Source: Imbricaverruca yamaguchii
Lineage: Eukaryota; Arthropoda; Thecostraca; Neoverrucidae
Assembly (NCBI GenBank): GCA_034440575.1
Contig: JAOTOL010001243.1
Location: 291,501-355,500 of the forward strand
Reading direction: 5' to 3'
DNA length: 64,000 bases
Below, piece by piece: positions 36,277 through 49,879 of the stretch; within the stretch, counting starts at the first letter, position 1, and every line of letters starts with the position of its first letter. The notes below the pieces were generated by a model. It saw only the letters and a list, made by a program, of their open reading frames with translations. It was not told the origin of the DNA and did no database searches. The position numbers and the translations under genes were made by a program.

Positions 36277-37570
36277 CGCCGGTAATGCTGGCTGCAGGGC
36301 GGTGTCGTTCCTGGTGCGCGGAGGCGGGACAAGGGCGGCGCTGACTCACTGGGGTCCGATAAGGGGCGTGGTTGCTGCGGCTCGGGGTGGGGGTAGTGAA
36401 TGATTGCCGCACGGGGATGGGATGGGGTGATGCTACTGACCAGCTGTGTTCCCCGTAGTGATGGTCCCGATCAACTATGGTCCGAAGGATCGAAGGAGGA
36501 GTAGGGGTAACAACATTGACTAACTTTTATTCAAGCGATTGAGCAGGGTAACGGTACTGGTCCTAGTTCAAACAACAGGGAGAATGTCAACCACCCGAGC
36601 CTGCCGCCTATCGAGACAGCGCCATTCACCCGCAGCTAAAATCCAGCTGCGCGACAAATTCTCCGGTGGCAGAGCAAAGCCCATACAGCCTAAGTGGCAT
36701 CCCTAATTGACACAGCCTATGTGGAATCACTAATTGGCTGCATGGCAAATGCATTTTGCTAAGAAAACAAGTTAGATGGGATTGTTGTCGAGCGAGCGGC
36801 AATACTTCTTTCGATAGCCAGGTTACATTTGACTAAATGGCACCTACGATGGTCTAACTAATTACATGGATTAATGATAAGGCAATGCATCAAAGAAAGC
36901 CAATCAATTTCGACTGCGTAGTGATGGCATCTGAAAAAATGGGTTTAGAGAGCACTTCCAGATCATAAGTTTCCTAATGGATCAAAATACTAACATCACC
37001 TTCTCAAATTTGCAGTTGAGATTTAATTATATTGAGATAATTAGTCGTTAGCTATTTTCAGAGTGAGCCGCCGAGTTCTCATAGACCCAGCTGAAATATA
37101 GGTCTTTAGGCATGAAGAACATTTCGATGCCCATGCAGAACAGTATCAACACAACTAGCAACACAATCATGCAATACATCATTTACGATATCAAAATGCT
37201 TGGTAGCTAATACTTTATGTACACTTGGGATCAAGTGTTCGCTTACAACGGAATGAATACCAAAAAAAAAGTTATAAAAAACACTTATTTGAATTCGGTA
37301 ATGTTTGATATTCAGTGCTCATCAGCGGGGCGAAGGCAGTATGTATGCAAAACAAGCCTTCCCAGTAGGTCCAATGCTTGCTGATGACTGAATTCCTAGA
37401 ATCATTTGTGTAACTCCAAAAATGTGTAGTTTGAAAACGTCACCGACTTTCCCGCCCCTATCGCAAAGAGCTTGGAAAGGGCACGCGAAAGACCAAGGGG
37501 GAAAATCCCCTTTTCAGAAGATAATTAATACTGAGCTGCTTTCAGTCACATCGCATCAATTTCTGAGCTG
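36277..37570. other. Unannotated stretch
   Basis: No gene, RNA or array recognised in about 1.3 kb of mostly AT-rich sequence. Confidence 0.4.
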
Positions 37571-37574
37571 GTGG

Positions 37575-37690
37575 GCGTATGACTCCACACCCATAGCACA
37601 GCAGATGGACGTGTGACTCCACACCCGTGATAGGGCGGGTGGACGTGTGACTATACCCGTGACACAGCGGGTGGACGTGTCAGCCAAACT
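37575..37690. repeat. 34-bp minisatellite, about three copies
   Basis: Units share GGACGTGTGACTCCACACCC and GTGATAGGGCGGGT or a variant. Confidence 0.75.
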
Positions 37691-37931
37691 CAGTGCCGGT
37701 GTAGGTGCTGGCGCGTGAGGCCGACCTCGCCGCTGTGCCCTGCGGCTACCTGGCAGGTCGCGCTGGAACGCCTTCGTGCTATTGCTCGTTTGTGGGTCGA
37801 TATCGGCCATACCGCGGTCGGTCGGCCGATGCAGGGCTGAATAAAACATGGAATGGCGTGGGACAGGCGTGGAGGACGCTATGTAGCTGGCCGACCTAGC
37901 GGGTACAACAGCACGGAACCTGTCACAGTGT

Positions 37932-38285
37932 CACAGCCACAGTCCCCTGGCCAGTCCAGCAGCGTTCCCCCGACCTGTCACAGCCCCCTGGCCAGGCCAG
38001 CAGTGTTCCCCCGACCTGTCACAACCCCCTGGCTAGGCCAGCAGTGTTCCCCCGGCCTGTCACAACCCCCTGGCCAGTCCAACAGCGTTCCCCCGACCTG
38101 TCACAGCCCCCTAGCCAGTCCAACACCGTTCCCCCGACCTGTCACAGCCCGTTGGTCAGTCCAACACCGTTCCCCCGACCTGTACAGCCCGTTGGCCAGT
38201 CAAACAGCGTTCCCCCGGCCTGTCACAGCCCGCTGGCCAGTCCAACACCGTTCCCCCGACCTGTCACAGACCGCTGGCCGGCCCC
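37932..38285. repeat. 41-bp minisatellite, about 8.5 copies
   Basis: The core is CCCCCTGGCCAGTCCAACA followed by GTTCCCCCGACCTGTCACAG. It shares no sequence with the 41-bp array at 24 kb. Confidence 0.9.
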
Positions 38286-38982
38286 GTCAAACGCCGCAGA
38301 AAACTGCACCTCATGGAACGCACAAAACCGTTCTGATGCATAGCATAAACAAGACTATAGCTGATTCAGATACAGGTGCAAACAGACTACAGACAGGTGC
38401 ATGATACCGATGCAAGTGTGTCAATGAAGGCCCTTTCTAGTAGGTGTGCTAGAATTTAGGCGTATCCTAAATGATCACAGCAAAGCGAGCAACTCAACAT
38501 CATGCCTGTATAAGAGGCGCCATTGGATATACTGGACCATGCCATAAGATCATGGATATACTGGACCATAAGAGGTACTATTCGAGGTGCTGGAAGAGAG
38601 ACAGGCGAATGGCGGTTGTTGTCAAACACAGCACCCGATATCAAAACAATATCTCACCAATATAATCACAACAAATTTGGCCGGTAGCAAATCAAAATAC
38701 TGTTGAAGTTTGGTATCGAAATTGGATAAAGTGTAATGAAGAACAGTTCGACAAGCCATCTTCAGCTAATGTATACTATTGCATTTCAGTTGCCAGTAAA
38801 AGAACAGCGCTCACATAAAGTCACAATCACTCGCCGAACAAGTCGGTGTGCTTACTTTTCACATTTATGCATAAGCTTCCAAGATCGTGTAAAACAAATA
38901 AATTAACAAGTACGAAACAGTATGCCCGTACACGTCTACTTTGGTTCTACAACGTTCATGTGTGTGTCACAAACAAGCTGAA
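38286..38982. other. Unannotated stretch
   Basis: A short duplication, ATACTGGACCAT, occurs at about 38528 and 38558. Nothing else supported. Confidence 0.35.
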
Positions 38983-39798
38983 CCTGCGCCGTCCCGGGGG
39001 GGGGGGGGTCGTTGACGACGGCCCCTAAGGTTTTCCGCAGATTGTGAAAGAACGGCGCGCGGCAGCGCGCCAAAATCTGGCAAACATTTTCGCACATCAA
39101 TTTGACATGTTGTGTCAAAATTTTGAAGTCAGGTCACCTAGGGTCAACGAGTTAGTCAAGGTCAAGTGAGGTCACCTCCAAAAAAGTTCGACCAGTCGTC
39201 ATGCTTTAACGGATAAGGATATTTCAATGCAACTTTTCAGCGTTTGCTTATCTTTAGGGATGCAACAAAACGCACCGGAGGAATTTGTCGTTTTTCCCGT
39301 TTTACATTACTTATCAGTTTTGTATATTTGCCCATTAGAGTTAAAATATAAGATACTGGTTAAAGTAAGCTTGTTTTTACTTGAGTTAGTTGACTTTGAA
39401 CACAATTTTTTTCAGACCGCTCTACATATAATCTACATTAGAAAAAATAAAGAAAACTTGAAAACTCAAAATTTTGAAAGGAAAAAAATGGGGCGGCCAA
39501 AAATTGTATGGTCCTGGTCGCTTTCGCTTTCCTTTTCTGATTCCAAATAGTTTTTTCCTTCTCAAATCTACCTTAAAATGACCCCCCAGAGCCACAAATG
39601 TTATGTAATTCGTGAAACTCTAGGGCCCGTAGTTACGTCACGTTTTGGGGGATTTTTTTTTGGGGTGGTGTCTGGCTCTAGTCCTCGAGCGCTTTCCGAT
39701 GACACCTAGTTCGTTTTCGTGCGACACTTAGTTTTGAGATTAGAGGGGGATCTCTATCGACCCCCCTCCCAGAGATGGGGTGTGAGGATCTGACAGGG
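38983..39798 (+). mobile_element. TTAA-flanked non-autonomous element (piggyBac-like ends), copy B
   Basis: This is the inverted counterpart of 45213-46049. The right end GGG is followed by TTAA at 39799-39802; the left end CCTGCGCCGTCCC is preceded by a mutated TGAA. Internal matches to copy A include CAGCGTTTGCTTA, TAGGGATGCAACAAAACG, GTCAAGTGAGGTCACC and GCTTTCCGATGACACCT. TTAA targets and CCC termini are typical of piggyBac-type elements. No transposase is present, so it is a MITE-like passenger. Confidence 0.75.
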
Positions 39799-39802
39799 TT
39801 AA

Positions 39803-40627
39803 CTACTTCCATTTATTTACTTGCGGCCAAAATCGGATCATGGTGTTGAGAGTGGATTTTATATCAAGAATAGGTATATATTCTCACAAACTTTGGTCTC
39901 AGCATTGTTGCGATTAGTGCTCAGAATTTGCATTCTCAATGTCATATTAATGCACGAACTTTTAACGTCGATGTCTTCTCTAATCACGGGCTCCCCGATA
40001 GGGTATCAAGTATCATTTGGCGGGCATTTCCATGATGTTTATTAAGCCGGTAATGAATAGTGGACGCTAGCTTTTTTCTATGTAGAACAGCTTTTTGTTA
40101 TCCTATTCACATATCATCAATGCTACTTCATATACATTATTTGCAGGCATTTGCCTTCTAATCCAACAACGCAGCCTGGTACTGTGGTGAAGATAATGCT
40201 GAGCGTACCAATTTATTATTTAAGGCGGGATAACTGTTCCAAGATACATTGAGCCTTTTAGCCTTTACTCCTTTTACAGGTACATTAACCCATTTTAGAA
40301 GTGTTTCGTTCAGGTAGACGATGTCCATGCAAGTTGCATCTTGGTCGTACTGTTTACTATTTTTATATCTCGCATTGGTTGTACTTCCCAACTTAATCGT
40401 ATGTCAGCTCCGCATGCAAGTTTTTGTGGTCTGGTGAACAAGATATATCGAATATCAGTTGCCAACAACCAGTTGTTTCATACGATTCAAGCTCATACCT
40501 GTGACGGATTTGTCAGGGGAGGCTTGAATTGCCAGGATGAGCTTCGATCTTACTGTTGAATTTGCCATGCCCATTGGATAGGAGGATTCAATGTGTAGCA
40601 CAGTCCGTGCGGACATCGGTGTTACAA
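39803..40627. other. Unannotated stretch
   Basis: No gene recognised. Confidence 0.35.
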
Positions 40628-40757
40628 ATACGTCAGTGATGTAGTATCCTGAGGGGTGTTGATAACTCGGTGGTGCAGCATCCTGATGGGTGTTAATAAC
40701 TCCCTGGTATAGTAACCTGATGGGTGTTAATAACTTCCTGGTGTTCGTATCCTGATT
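40628..40757. repeat. 34-bp tandem repeat, about four copies
   Basis: Units share ATCCTGATGGGTGTTAATAA followed by CTCCCTGGTRT. Confidence 0.85.
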
Positions 40758-41508
<751 letters not shown>

Positions 41509-41644
41509 ACACTTACCTACCTACCTACCTTCAGTCAAAGGTGTATTCATTGCTTTGTCTGAATCACTGATGAGATATCTTGTAGAATTCATATAGCCAG
41601 CCAGCATATTCAACCAGCATAAATGGTTTGAAGCCCACAAATTG

Positions 41645-42195
41645 CATCCCGGTGTGCGCAGCGAGGCTCACATGTGCGACAGTGAGGTTCCCAATGCGCG
41701 ACAGCGAGGCTCCCAATGCGCAACAGGAAAGCTCACATGTGCGACAGCGAGGCTCCCAATGCGCGACAGCGAGGCTCCCGATGCGCGACAGCGAGGATCC
41801 CAATGCGCGACAGCGAGGCTCCCGTTACACGACAGCGAGGCTCCCAATGCGCGACAGCGAGGCTCCCAATGCGCGACAGCGAGGCTCCCGATGTGCGACA
41901 GCGAGGCTCCCAATGCGCGACAGCGAGGCTCCCAATGCGCGACAACGAGGATCCCGATGCGCAACAGCGAGGCTCCCGATGCGCGACAGCGAGGCTCCCA
42001 ATGCGCGACAGCGAGGCTCCCAATGCGCGACAACGAGGATCCCGATGCGCAACAGCGAGGCTCCCGATGCGCGACAGCGAGGCTCCCAATGCGCGACAGC
42101 GAGGCTCCCAATGCGCGACAACGAGGATCCCGATGCGCAACAGCGAGGCTTCCGATGTGCGACAGCGAGGCTCCCAATGCGCGACAGCGAGGCTC
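41645..42195. repeat. 22-bp minisatellite, about 25 copies
   Basis: The core is GCGACAGCGAGGCTCCCAAT followed by GC. A 66-base triplet pattern with ACAACGAGGATCCCGATGC recurs three times, at about 41941, 42027 and 42117. All three frames stay open because no frame of the unit holds a stop. Confidence 0.95.
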
Positions 42196-42220
42196 GCAAG
42201 TCTAGGTCACCGAGCGGCTG

Positions 42221-42457
42221 AGGTTGCGTCAGCCAAATGCCGACTCGGCGTCTGGCGAAACTGGCGGAGGGCGCACCGTTGGCTACACACTCCAGCTGCC
42301 GGCATCGCGCGTTTCCTTCAATCGTGAGAACGTTCCGCCGTCATTGCCTGATTCGGTCGAGGCTTTTCAGAGTCTGGCCGGAACGAATGCCGAGTGTGGG
42401 CCGCTGGCGACTGAATGGCGCAGTCAGTTACCGAATCATGTTCTACGGAGCGCTTAA
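42221..42457 (+). CDS. Duplicated coding-like segment, copy 1 (partial, unrecognised)
   Basis: Reads RLRQPNADSASGETGGG, then RTVGYTLQLPASRVSFN and RENVPPSLPDSVEAFQSLAG, ending VLRSA and a TAA stop. It matches 44507-44743 over its whole length. Comparing codons, eight differences are silent (for example GGC/GGA, GTT/GTC, AGT/AGC, CTG/TTG, GCC/GCT, ACT/ACC) and four change the residue, three of these in the last ten codons. An excess of silent changes suggests past selection on the protein. There is no start codon here: an in-frame TAG lies upstream at about 42203 and the 22-bp array precedes it. It may be a terminal exon or retroposed fragment. The family is not recognised. Confidence 0.45.
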   Translation, partial: RLRQPNADSASGETGGGRTVGYTLQLPASRVSFNRENVPPSLPDSVEAFQSLAGTNAECGPLATEWRSQLPNHVLRSA

Positions 42458-42664
42458 CCAGAGGCATACCGAAAGAACCATAACTTTCCTCTTCAAATCC
42501 AGGGTTCTGAAGAAAAAGAAAATTGTCCCCACTACTTGAATTGCCACGCAATTTCTTCGCCAACTTCAGAATCCCAATGCACAAATATAACCCTGGTCGG
42601 GGCTGAAGTGTTAACTTGCCGGCAACCTTGGTGCGTGCAGGCATGGTCAAGCATGGATCAGAAC

Positions 42665-42849
42665 TCGAGCGCTTTTGTCGATGACACCTCGAGCGCTTGT
42701 CGAAAATTGTTGAGCGCTTTCCGATGACACCTCTTTCGTTTTCGTGCGACGCTTATTTTGTATTTTATATGTGGGTTGCTATCCGCCCCCGTCCCCCCCC
42801 CCCGTCCCACCGAGACGCGGTGTGAGGATCTGACTGGAGAGACGGCGCG
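42665..42849 (+). mobile_element. Partial copy of the TTAA element (copy C)
   Basis: Carries the right-hand part: GCGCTTTCCGATGACACCTC, TCGTTTTCGTGCGAC, a C-rich tract, GTGAGGATCTGAC and GACGGCGCGGTTA. The left part was not found, so it is truncated. Confidence 0.6.
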
Positions 42850-43833
42850 GTTATGCTACGTTTTTGTTCCTTTTTCGGAATGTTTTTTTTTGTGTGTCAT
42901 TCTGCCCAACTTCAAGCCCCTTTATTTGTGTTATTTTGTCTGCGGACAGAAAAGCATGCATTTGCAGATGAAATGGGTGGTTACATCGTGTTAACCACAT
43001 TCATAAGAGCTGCATTGGAAAAAGCAATTCAAAGAATTAAAAAATTATCTTAAAGTACAAATTTTCCAGACTATCCTGTGTATGAAAATGCTTCGTGCAC
43101 CATTTCCATGCGCAGTATTTCTCAGCCTAGCATATCTGGTCAGCCATTTTGCCGCACAAGTTATAGCATCGCCCCTTGCTCACAATCCCATTGATGTTAT
43201 AAGGATGTTGGATGTTTGCATAATAGATACCAAAGCTCGTTGGCTGTTGCCCCGTTGGTAGCAGCATTGGAGATGCATTAAGCATCTGCTTGTTGTAATT
43301 GTTGCAGCTTGTGGTCAAAAGCTTTTCATGACGGAGGGAGGGTGCGAGATAAGCTTACAGGAGTGGAAAATTGAAAATAAAAATATGTTCAGCCTCCCCA
43401 ATAGGACCTGCTATAACCAACAAGCATGAAGAAAGTAACAGCCATCACGAAATGGTGACAACAGACTGACTCACTAAAAAAATGTGCCGTGTCCATGTAC
43501 CATCAGGGGCGGTCCGTGGCACCCAAATCAGGTGAGGCAGAAAAATATCGCCGGATTTGGACCAGTATTGTTCATAAGTACCCATTATTAGTTTTATATT
43601 AAGATGAGTCTGAACGCCTTAATTTGGCGCTGCAAGGGGCCAAACCAATCACCATCGTTCCGAAGTCAGTGGATTGCAACCCTCTCCCTTGTGTTCAAAT
43701 GCTTCCGAAATTGCCGGGAAGTTTTCAAATATAAAATATCATTAAGGTTTTCACATATTTCCATTTCATAACCCGAAGTGGCTGGCATACACACATATAC
43801 ATTATATATATTTTAACACATTATTATTATCAT

Positions 43834-43864
<31 letters not shown>

Positions 43865-44215
43865 ATTTTGTTATCCTTCTTATTGATTATTTCGGTGCAA
43901 AATACATGAAGTTAATCGGAAGCCCCACATCGATGGAGTGCATGTTTCATGGTACCCCATGTTAAAAGTCAAAATTGTTAGTGCACAGAGCCAACATTGA
44001 GGGGGTACTTGCCCTTCAAAAATATACAAAAAGAACACACCTCGTATGTATGAAAAATACGTAAATGAATGAAAAATGTAAAGCAATCCTGAAAACCAGC
44101 TGCGGGTTCCGTATCTGCACATGGGTAATAAGGGCGTGCTATTCCAATCAGTATAGATACCTCCGCCGGTAGCCTAAATATAATGTGGCGCTGAAAATGG
44201 CTGAAAGGCTGTTCC
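42850..44215. other. Unannotated stretch
   Basis: No gene supported. A (TTA)n-rich tract lies at 43815-43870. CAGGGGCGGTCCGTGG near 43503 resembles a DNA-transposon end, but no partner end was found. Confidence 0.35.
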
Positions 44216-44278
44216 ATGGTTCTGTGTTAGTTAGTTAGTTATTGGGGCTTTAGGGCGCCTCGACTATGGTTCTGTGTT
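44216..44278 (-). mobile_element. Ultra-short retroposed insert, copy 4, perfect 13-bp duplication
   Basis: ATGGTTCTGTGTT stands at 44216-44228 and 44266-44278. Between them is a 37-base insert, AGTTAGTTAGTTATTGGGGC then TTTAGGGCGCCTCGACT. This is the minus-strand version of the core and CTAA tail seen at 21483 and 31547. Confidence 0.8.
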
Positions 44279-44479
44279 CGCGCTCCAGTAACCATCAGAA
44301 TAATGCATTGCAATGTCACATGAACCAGCTCGTTGCATGCTATCTATCAACCATAACAGAAAAAGATGATTGTGCTTCCCACTGCAGGAAGACAAAATTG
44401 AATGCTATTTCATACTAGCTGTGACAGCACATATTTCAACATGTGACAGCACGAAGGTGTCTGCTTTTGTGTAGGAGGC

Positions 44480-44743
44480 ATGCTGGACGCCTTGTTCACC
44501 TCCGTGAGGTTGCGTCAGCCAAATGCCGACTCGGCGTCTGGAGAAACTGGCGGAGGGCGCACCGTCGGCTACACACTCCAGCTGCCGGCATCGCGCGTTT
44601 CCTTCAATCGTGAGAACGTTCCGCCGTCATTGCCTGATTCGGTCGAGGCTTTTGCGAGCTTGGCTGGGACGAATGCCGAGTGTGGACCGCTGGCGACCGA
44701 ATGGCGCAGTCGGTTACCGATTTGTGTTCTACGGAGCGCTTAA
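44480..44743 (+). CDS. Duplicated coding-like segment, copy 2 (unrecognised)
   Basis: An 87-codon frame starts MLDALFTSV and joins the shared segment at RLRQPN. It then follows copy 1 almost residue for residue to the shared stop. Homology ends within a few bases of the stop and starts just upstream of the shared arginine, so the duplicated unit is about 240 bases, 2.29 kb from copy 1. Nucleotide identity is about 94 percent by eye. The first nine codons are not shared, so the ATG at 44480 may not be genuine. No membrane segment, signal peptide or known motif was seen. Confidence 0.45.
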   Translation: MLDALFTSVRLRQPNADSASGETGGGRTVGYTLQLPASRVSFNRENVPPSLPDSVEAFASLAGTNAECGPLATEWRSRLPICVLRSA

Positions 44744-45212
44744 CATGGACGGTCGCTGAGAACGTAGACTATGCTGCTTTGCAGCTATTACTGAAAGCCC
44801 AGTCAATAATAATGGTATGTTTTGCCGCTTCACCTGTAAACATTCCGTTGCAGCCTGTCCTAAGTACCACTGGCCAGTGTTCAATGGTGGGAAGTCGCGT
44901 TCGTGGACGTCACGTGGTAATTTTCCCCTGCGGCCATGAAGTCAGATTTACGGGTCTATACTTTGCTGCCTTGTATGCCTCAGTCGGACACACAGTTCAG
45001 TGAGTGGACTACCACTGAACCCATGCTGACAAGGAACGATTGATCACTATACATCACTGTGGACCTAGACAACAAAGAATTCACTGGAATGGCTGGATGT
45101 TACGTGGTTGTAAGGGTTGTGGCGAAAGGGAAGAAGATGTGTATGGTATCAGTCTATCATAATTCCTGTCCCACAATGGCACAATTTTCATGTCTTACGC
45201 TTTCTTTATCAA
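44744..45212. other. Unannotated stretch
   Basis: Nothing supported. Confidence 0.35.
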
Positions 45213-46049
45213 CCCGCGCCGTCTTTCCGGTCAGACCCCCACACCCCGTCTCGGGGGGGGGGGGAAGGCGGTTAATAACCCCCCTTCTAAAATCCAAACT
45301 AAGCATCGCACGAAAACGAAAGAGGTGTCATCGGAAAGCGCTTGACGAGTAGGGCCCGGGTCCACCCACAAAACAATCTCCCGAAAAGTGACGTCACCAG
45401 GGGGCTAGATTTTCACGACTTTTCACGACTTATAATATGTTTTTTGGCTCTGGGAGTTCATTTTGCGGGATATATGAAAAACAAAATTTATTCGGAATGA
45501 GAAAATGACAGCGAAATCGACCAGGGCTATAATTGTTTTTGGCCCCCGAAAAAAATAATATTTTTGGGAAATTTTAAAATTTTGAGTTATGAAATTTTCT
45601 TTAATTTTGCTTTTCCAATCGGTAGACCAGACCGAGAAACGTTGTTGGAAGTCAGCTTTCCCGAATAAAAAATGCTTACTTTAGCCAGAATCCTCTATTT
45701 GAACTGCAAGTTGGCAAATACGCAAAATGTATATGCAGTCAAAAACAAAACAAAAAAATTCCACTCGTACGTTTTGTTGCATCCCTAAAGGTAAGCAAAC
45801 GCTGAAAGTTTCATAAAAATATCTGTAGCCGTTGAAGCGTGACGACTAGTTGCACTTTTTTGGGGGTGACCTCACTTGACCTTGACTAACTCGTTGATCC
45901 TAGATGACTTGACTTAAAAATTTTGAATCACAATGCCAAATTGAAGTGGGAAAATGTGTGCCAAATTTGGGCGCGCTGCCGCGCGCCATTCGCCCGCTGT
46001 CCGCGAAAAACCTGAGGGGGCGGTTGAAGACCCCCCGAGACGGGACGGG
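45213..46049 (-). mobile_element. TTAA-flanked non-autonomous element (piggyBac-like ends), copy A
   Basis: The left end CCCGCGCCGTCT follows TCAA, a probable mutated TTAA. The right end, read inwards, is CCCGTCCCGTCT followed outwards by TTAA at 46050-46053. Ends match at 10 of 12 bases. The 837-bp body has no coding region. It is inverted relative to copy B, and partial copies lie at 42665, 58230 and 61207. Confidence 0.75.
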
Positions 46050-46053
46050 TTAA

Positions 46054-49000
46054 GTATTACTAGCTTGTGCGGTGTGCCTGTCTAAATGTGCTCAATAATG
46101 TGTTCGCGAGTGTCTGGATATGTCTACCTGCCTTGTCAAGCAGGACTATGATCTTGAAAAAATCGAGGTACAGTGAAGGGTTTTTTATGTGTACTATACG
46201 TTATTTTCATTATAATTGTGTTTAAAAGTGTGTACTGTCGGTGTGACTGGCTGATGACGAGGCTAACCTGTGGGCCGATGCGGCCCCAGACTAGACAGAC
46301 ACCGGACTGGGCGGCGGCCGTCGGTAACTGGTGCTGGGCTGTGGACACTGCGCAGACCCCCAACTAAGAAGGGTGGGGCGGCTGGCGACGACTGAGGCAG
46401 CCTAATCGACACAACAGGCAGATTACGAGCGCCTGCGGTGCGGCAACTTCGACGGCGACGCCATGGACACATGCGCCAGGCGCTGTGAGGCGACGTCGGC
46501 CGCACTGTGCGGGTAGCCGGTCGGCGCCGACATCCACCGGCGCTCATCTCAGCAGAAGCGTTACAGCCTCTCATCAGCGGATACGTTCGGCGGTCCAGCC
46601 TCAAGCTTCTCATAAATGCAAAACCTGTCACCCACGCACGTTGCCAAGTTGCCAACTTTGTCCACATAGATGAACACCACTCTTCATTGACGCCAGACTT
46701 TTCGAAGAGCCTTCAATAACCTCAGGTCAATAATCGAGACAGAATGCCGTGCAAAGCGCCAATGCACGCCGACAACCCCCAGCCGCGGAGCTTGCGACAC
46801 CAACCGTGCTTCACGGCCCTTCCAGTCCCAGATCGAAGTCACCGAGTCAACGATACCAGCCATGCTTCACAGCCCTTCCAGTGTAGAATTCAGATTCATT
46901 AACAAATTGAATAATTATCTGAATAGTTTGAATGTGTATCATTATAATTTTCATGTACCTAGGATTATTTGATATATTGCATTGGGTACCTTATTATCTT
47001 CCTGTATACATTGCTCATTTTATGGCAAGGAATAATGTCTGATTTCGGTGCGGCTAAACTATTTTTCCAAGCGTATCCCATCCAACTTATTTTATGTTCA
47101 AACATTTACAAGTTATATTGCTTTGGCACGAAATATATCCTAGCCATCAGACATTCGTGGTGTGAAACAGCTTTGAATCCTTCGAATATGGGTCAACTCC
47201 TAATGTAATAGTATGTGTTTCATTGCAGCATGGGCAGCATACGTAATCTCGGTGCATCGAGCCAGTAGAATGCACCTCTCAAAACTAGTTGTTGGGAAAT
47301 GCTCAGCATATTAAAAAGTCGACGGTGTAAATTCAATGCAATCGACATTCTATAATTTTTTTTCGGCAAAAGGTGAATTGACTTCAATAGCATACGCTGG
47401 AGAACTGTCTGGAACAATGGCCAACTAATTTGTGTAGGTCGAGATCGTTTCTCAGATCAAAGAGCATAGAGAAATCAAAGGACTGAACCCTCTTCTCAAT
47501 TTCTACTGGTTTCTCGTATTATTTCATGTTACTTACCCCTGATAAATAATGTGACGCCACTCGAATGATATCAAATCAAACCACGAGTAGAAATCAAGTC
47601 ATGGTGGTGATGATGGCATGTTGGAATGTACGTAAACATATGCATATATATACACATGTATATAATATTTATATATCATAGGTATATATGCACATATATA
47701 TTTATATCAGGTGTCGAACTTTGGTAGAACCATTCGAGGGGACTGGGAAGAGTCGAATCAAAGATGGTCCTTCAATAAAAGACCCGAATAGTCTTGCACA
47801 CACATCACCCATTAAAAAACTGGCAACCCCTCGAACTCAGGTAATTCTATTTTCGGTGTCCAGAAAACAGTGTTCCAATCTTTTGCAACAAAGCGACAAA
47901 TTTGTACAGAATTTCACTTCGACCATTGTTTTTCTTATGGAGTAGGATGGGGTAGGGAGGGGTGGGGGGGGGCTGCCGCCAACTCCCCTTCAGTGGTTCA
48001 AATACCTCTGCATCCAACGACAAGGGAAGATTCTCCCATGGATTCGAGGTTTCAATGAGAAGCTAGAATATCCAACGGCCAGGGGCAACGGAGCACATGG
48101 GGCGCTGGGGCGCTGCCCCTTGCTTGCTCAAGGGGGAATATGCAAAATAATATATGATTTACTTCGCTTTTCCGAATTTGTTTGGCTCATTCAGAAGATT
48201 CGGCATCTTGTACGCTAAGCCTACCAACATATTGTGAACCGTAGTTGGACAACAAAATGAATTTCAACCATTCAGACGATGGAGGAACAGTGTTCTCCAA
48301 TTCATTCTGAGATAGGTGTCAGACGTAAGGAAAAAGCACCAGGATGAGAACAAAATGTAAAATTAAGTAATATTGTGAAGGACGAAGAACAAAATAGCAT
48401 GTTGGTTCTTACATATACATTTTGGGACACATAAGAAGTTGAATCACAATTGCAGATGTTTACTTTGGTTGAAGAAAGCAACCGTTTTGACGTGTGCATG
48501 CATAAATGTTTTTTGTTGCATTTGCTGTGGGTGATATGCTCTTTTTGTGGTGGTCTGTATTGCCTGAGATATGCTTCGTGTGATCCTTGTTGTGCCTTCT
48601 ATATTGTTTGTTGCTTGCAAATGTCCCTTGCTATTGTTATGTGTTGTTTTAGTACTCTCCCGCTCATTCACGGAAACCTTGGTTTCTCTGCTGCTGTGGC
48701 CCATGCTACCATGTAGAATATGTTCCAAGTTTGCCATTCTGCTTTCAGGATTTGCGCTACCCAGCCCGGCTCCTGCATTCCGCCAATACGCCACAATGAA
48801 GCCATCCAACAACTGTTATTGTTGAAGAACATACACAATGACCGAAAGAGGAATCTGTGATACATTGCTGTGCTGCATAACATTAGCTCCAGCAGCCTCA
48901 TTTTGTGGATGACAACAATGTTATCTCGTTTTTTTTAATTGAACATTATTGATCTGACCTTAACTTGCCGAAGTATCTTACGGATTTATTCTTCCATGAT

Positions 49001-49567
49001 CCGTTAGGTGATATTATCTTATGAACATGTGAATAATGGATGTTCGGATTCAAATATTTAGGCGTCAGAACTAATTTTGATACGGAAATCAGCAGGATTT
49101 CCAGTCAAAGAAGGAAAACAGGCAGGTGCCTAATGCCACTCAAGAACTGTGAAATGCACGTTCGTGACAAGCGCGCTCAGGTGTTCACTAGTGTAAGTTT
49201 CAAGTGAAAAGTGACATGGATAAATATCTATGAAAATGATCAGGCATGGCATAAGAAAGCAGCTGATTTTATGCCTGTTTATTTCAACCATTGAAATAAA
49301 CAGGAATGCATTCACTAAGAAATGCATTTTATAATGCAGAACATCTGACATATGTTTTAAATGAATGCAAGGTGATAATGGGACACAAATCTTTGAATTT
49401 AGAGCAAGAGCAACAGGGATATAATTCCACGGACTCAATTATATATGATATCACAATGTAACACTTCGATTTTCGTTTAGTTTAGAACATTCGAAATTGC
49501 CAGCACATTATACAGACGCTCTATGACGCATTTGTAGTACAAGTTGAACGCCAAATTTCTCCAATTT
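46054..49567. other. Unannotated stretch of about 3.5 kb
   Basis: No supported gene. It holds a short AT-rich microsatellite at about 47640-47705, a G run near 47965 and the hairpin at 49274. Open frames at 46263-46673 and 48444-48825 occur on opposing strands and have no motif. Confidence 0.4.
49274..49304. repeat. Perfect hairpin, 14-bp stem
   Basis: CCTGTTTATTTCAA and TTGAAATAAACAGG surround a three-base loop CCA. Confidence 0.9.
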
Positions 49568-49879
49568 CATTTCGACAATGGAGGGCGTTTCGATAGCTTT
49601 TATCAATAACGATTATCGAAGTCGTTATCGGCGATAACGTTTTTCAAATTTCTAGTTTTCGATTACCGTTATCAAAGTCACGTTATCGAAGACCCAGTTT
49701 CGGCCAATCGATAACGATAACTTTTCGATAACTTTTTCATTAAATACGGCGCCAGTTTTTAGCCGGTTTTTGAAAACTGTTAAATATTTCTTGACTCATT
49801 ATGTCCGATGGGGTACTCAGTACTCAGTAACTCCTTCAAAGTAAGTTATATTTTTACTGTGTAAATAGATCATATTTTA

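Noticed and set aside
33896..36403. Long frames on both strands with Cys-rich or Thr-rich periodicity
   Set aside because: Same cause: 48-bp units keep frames open. No independent coding evidence.
43503..43520. CAGGGGCGGTCCGTGG as a hAT-type terminus
   Set aside because: No inverted partner end or target duplication was found nearby.
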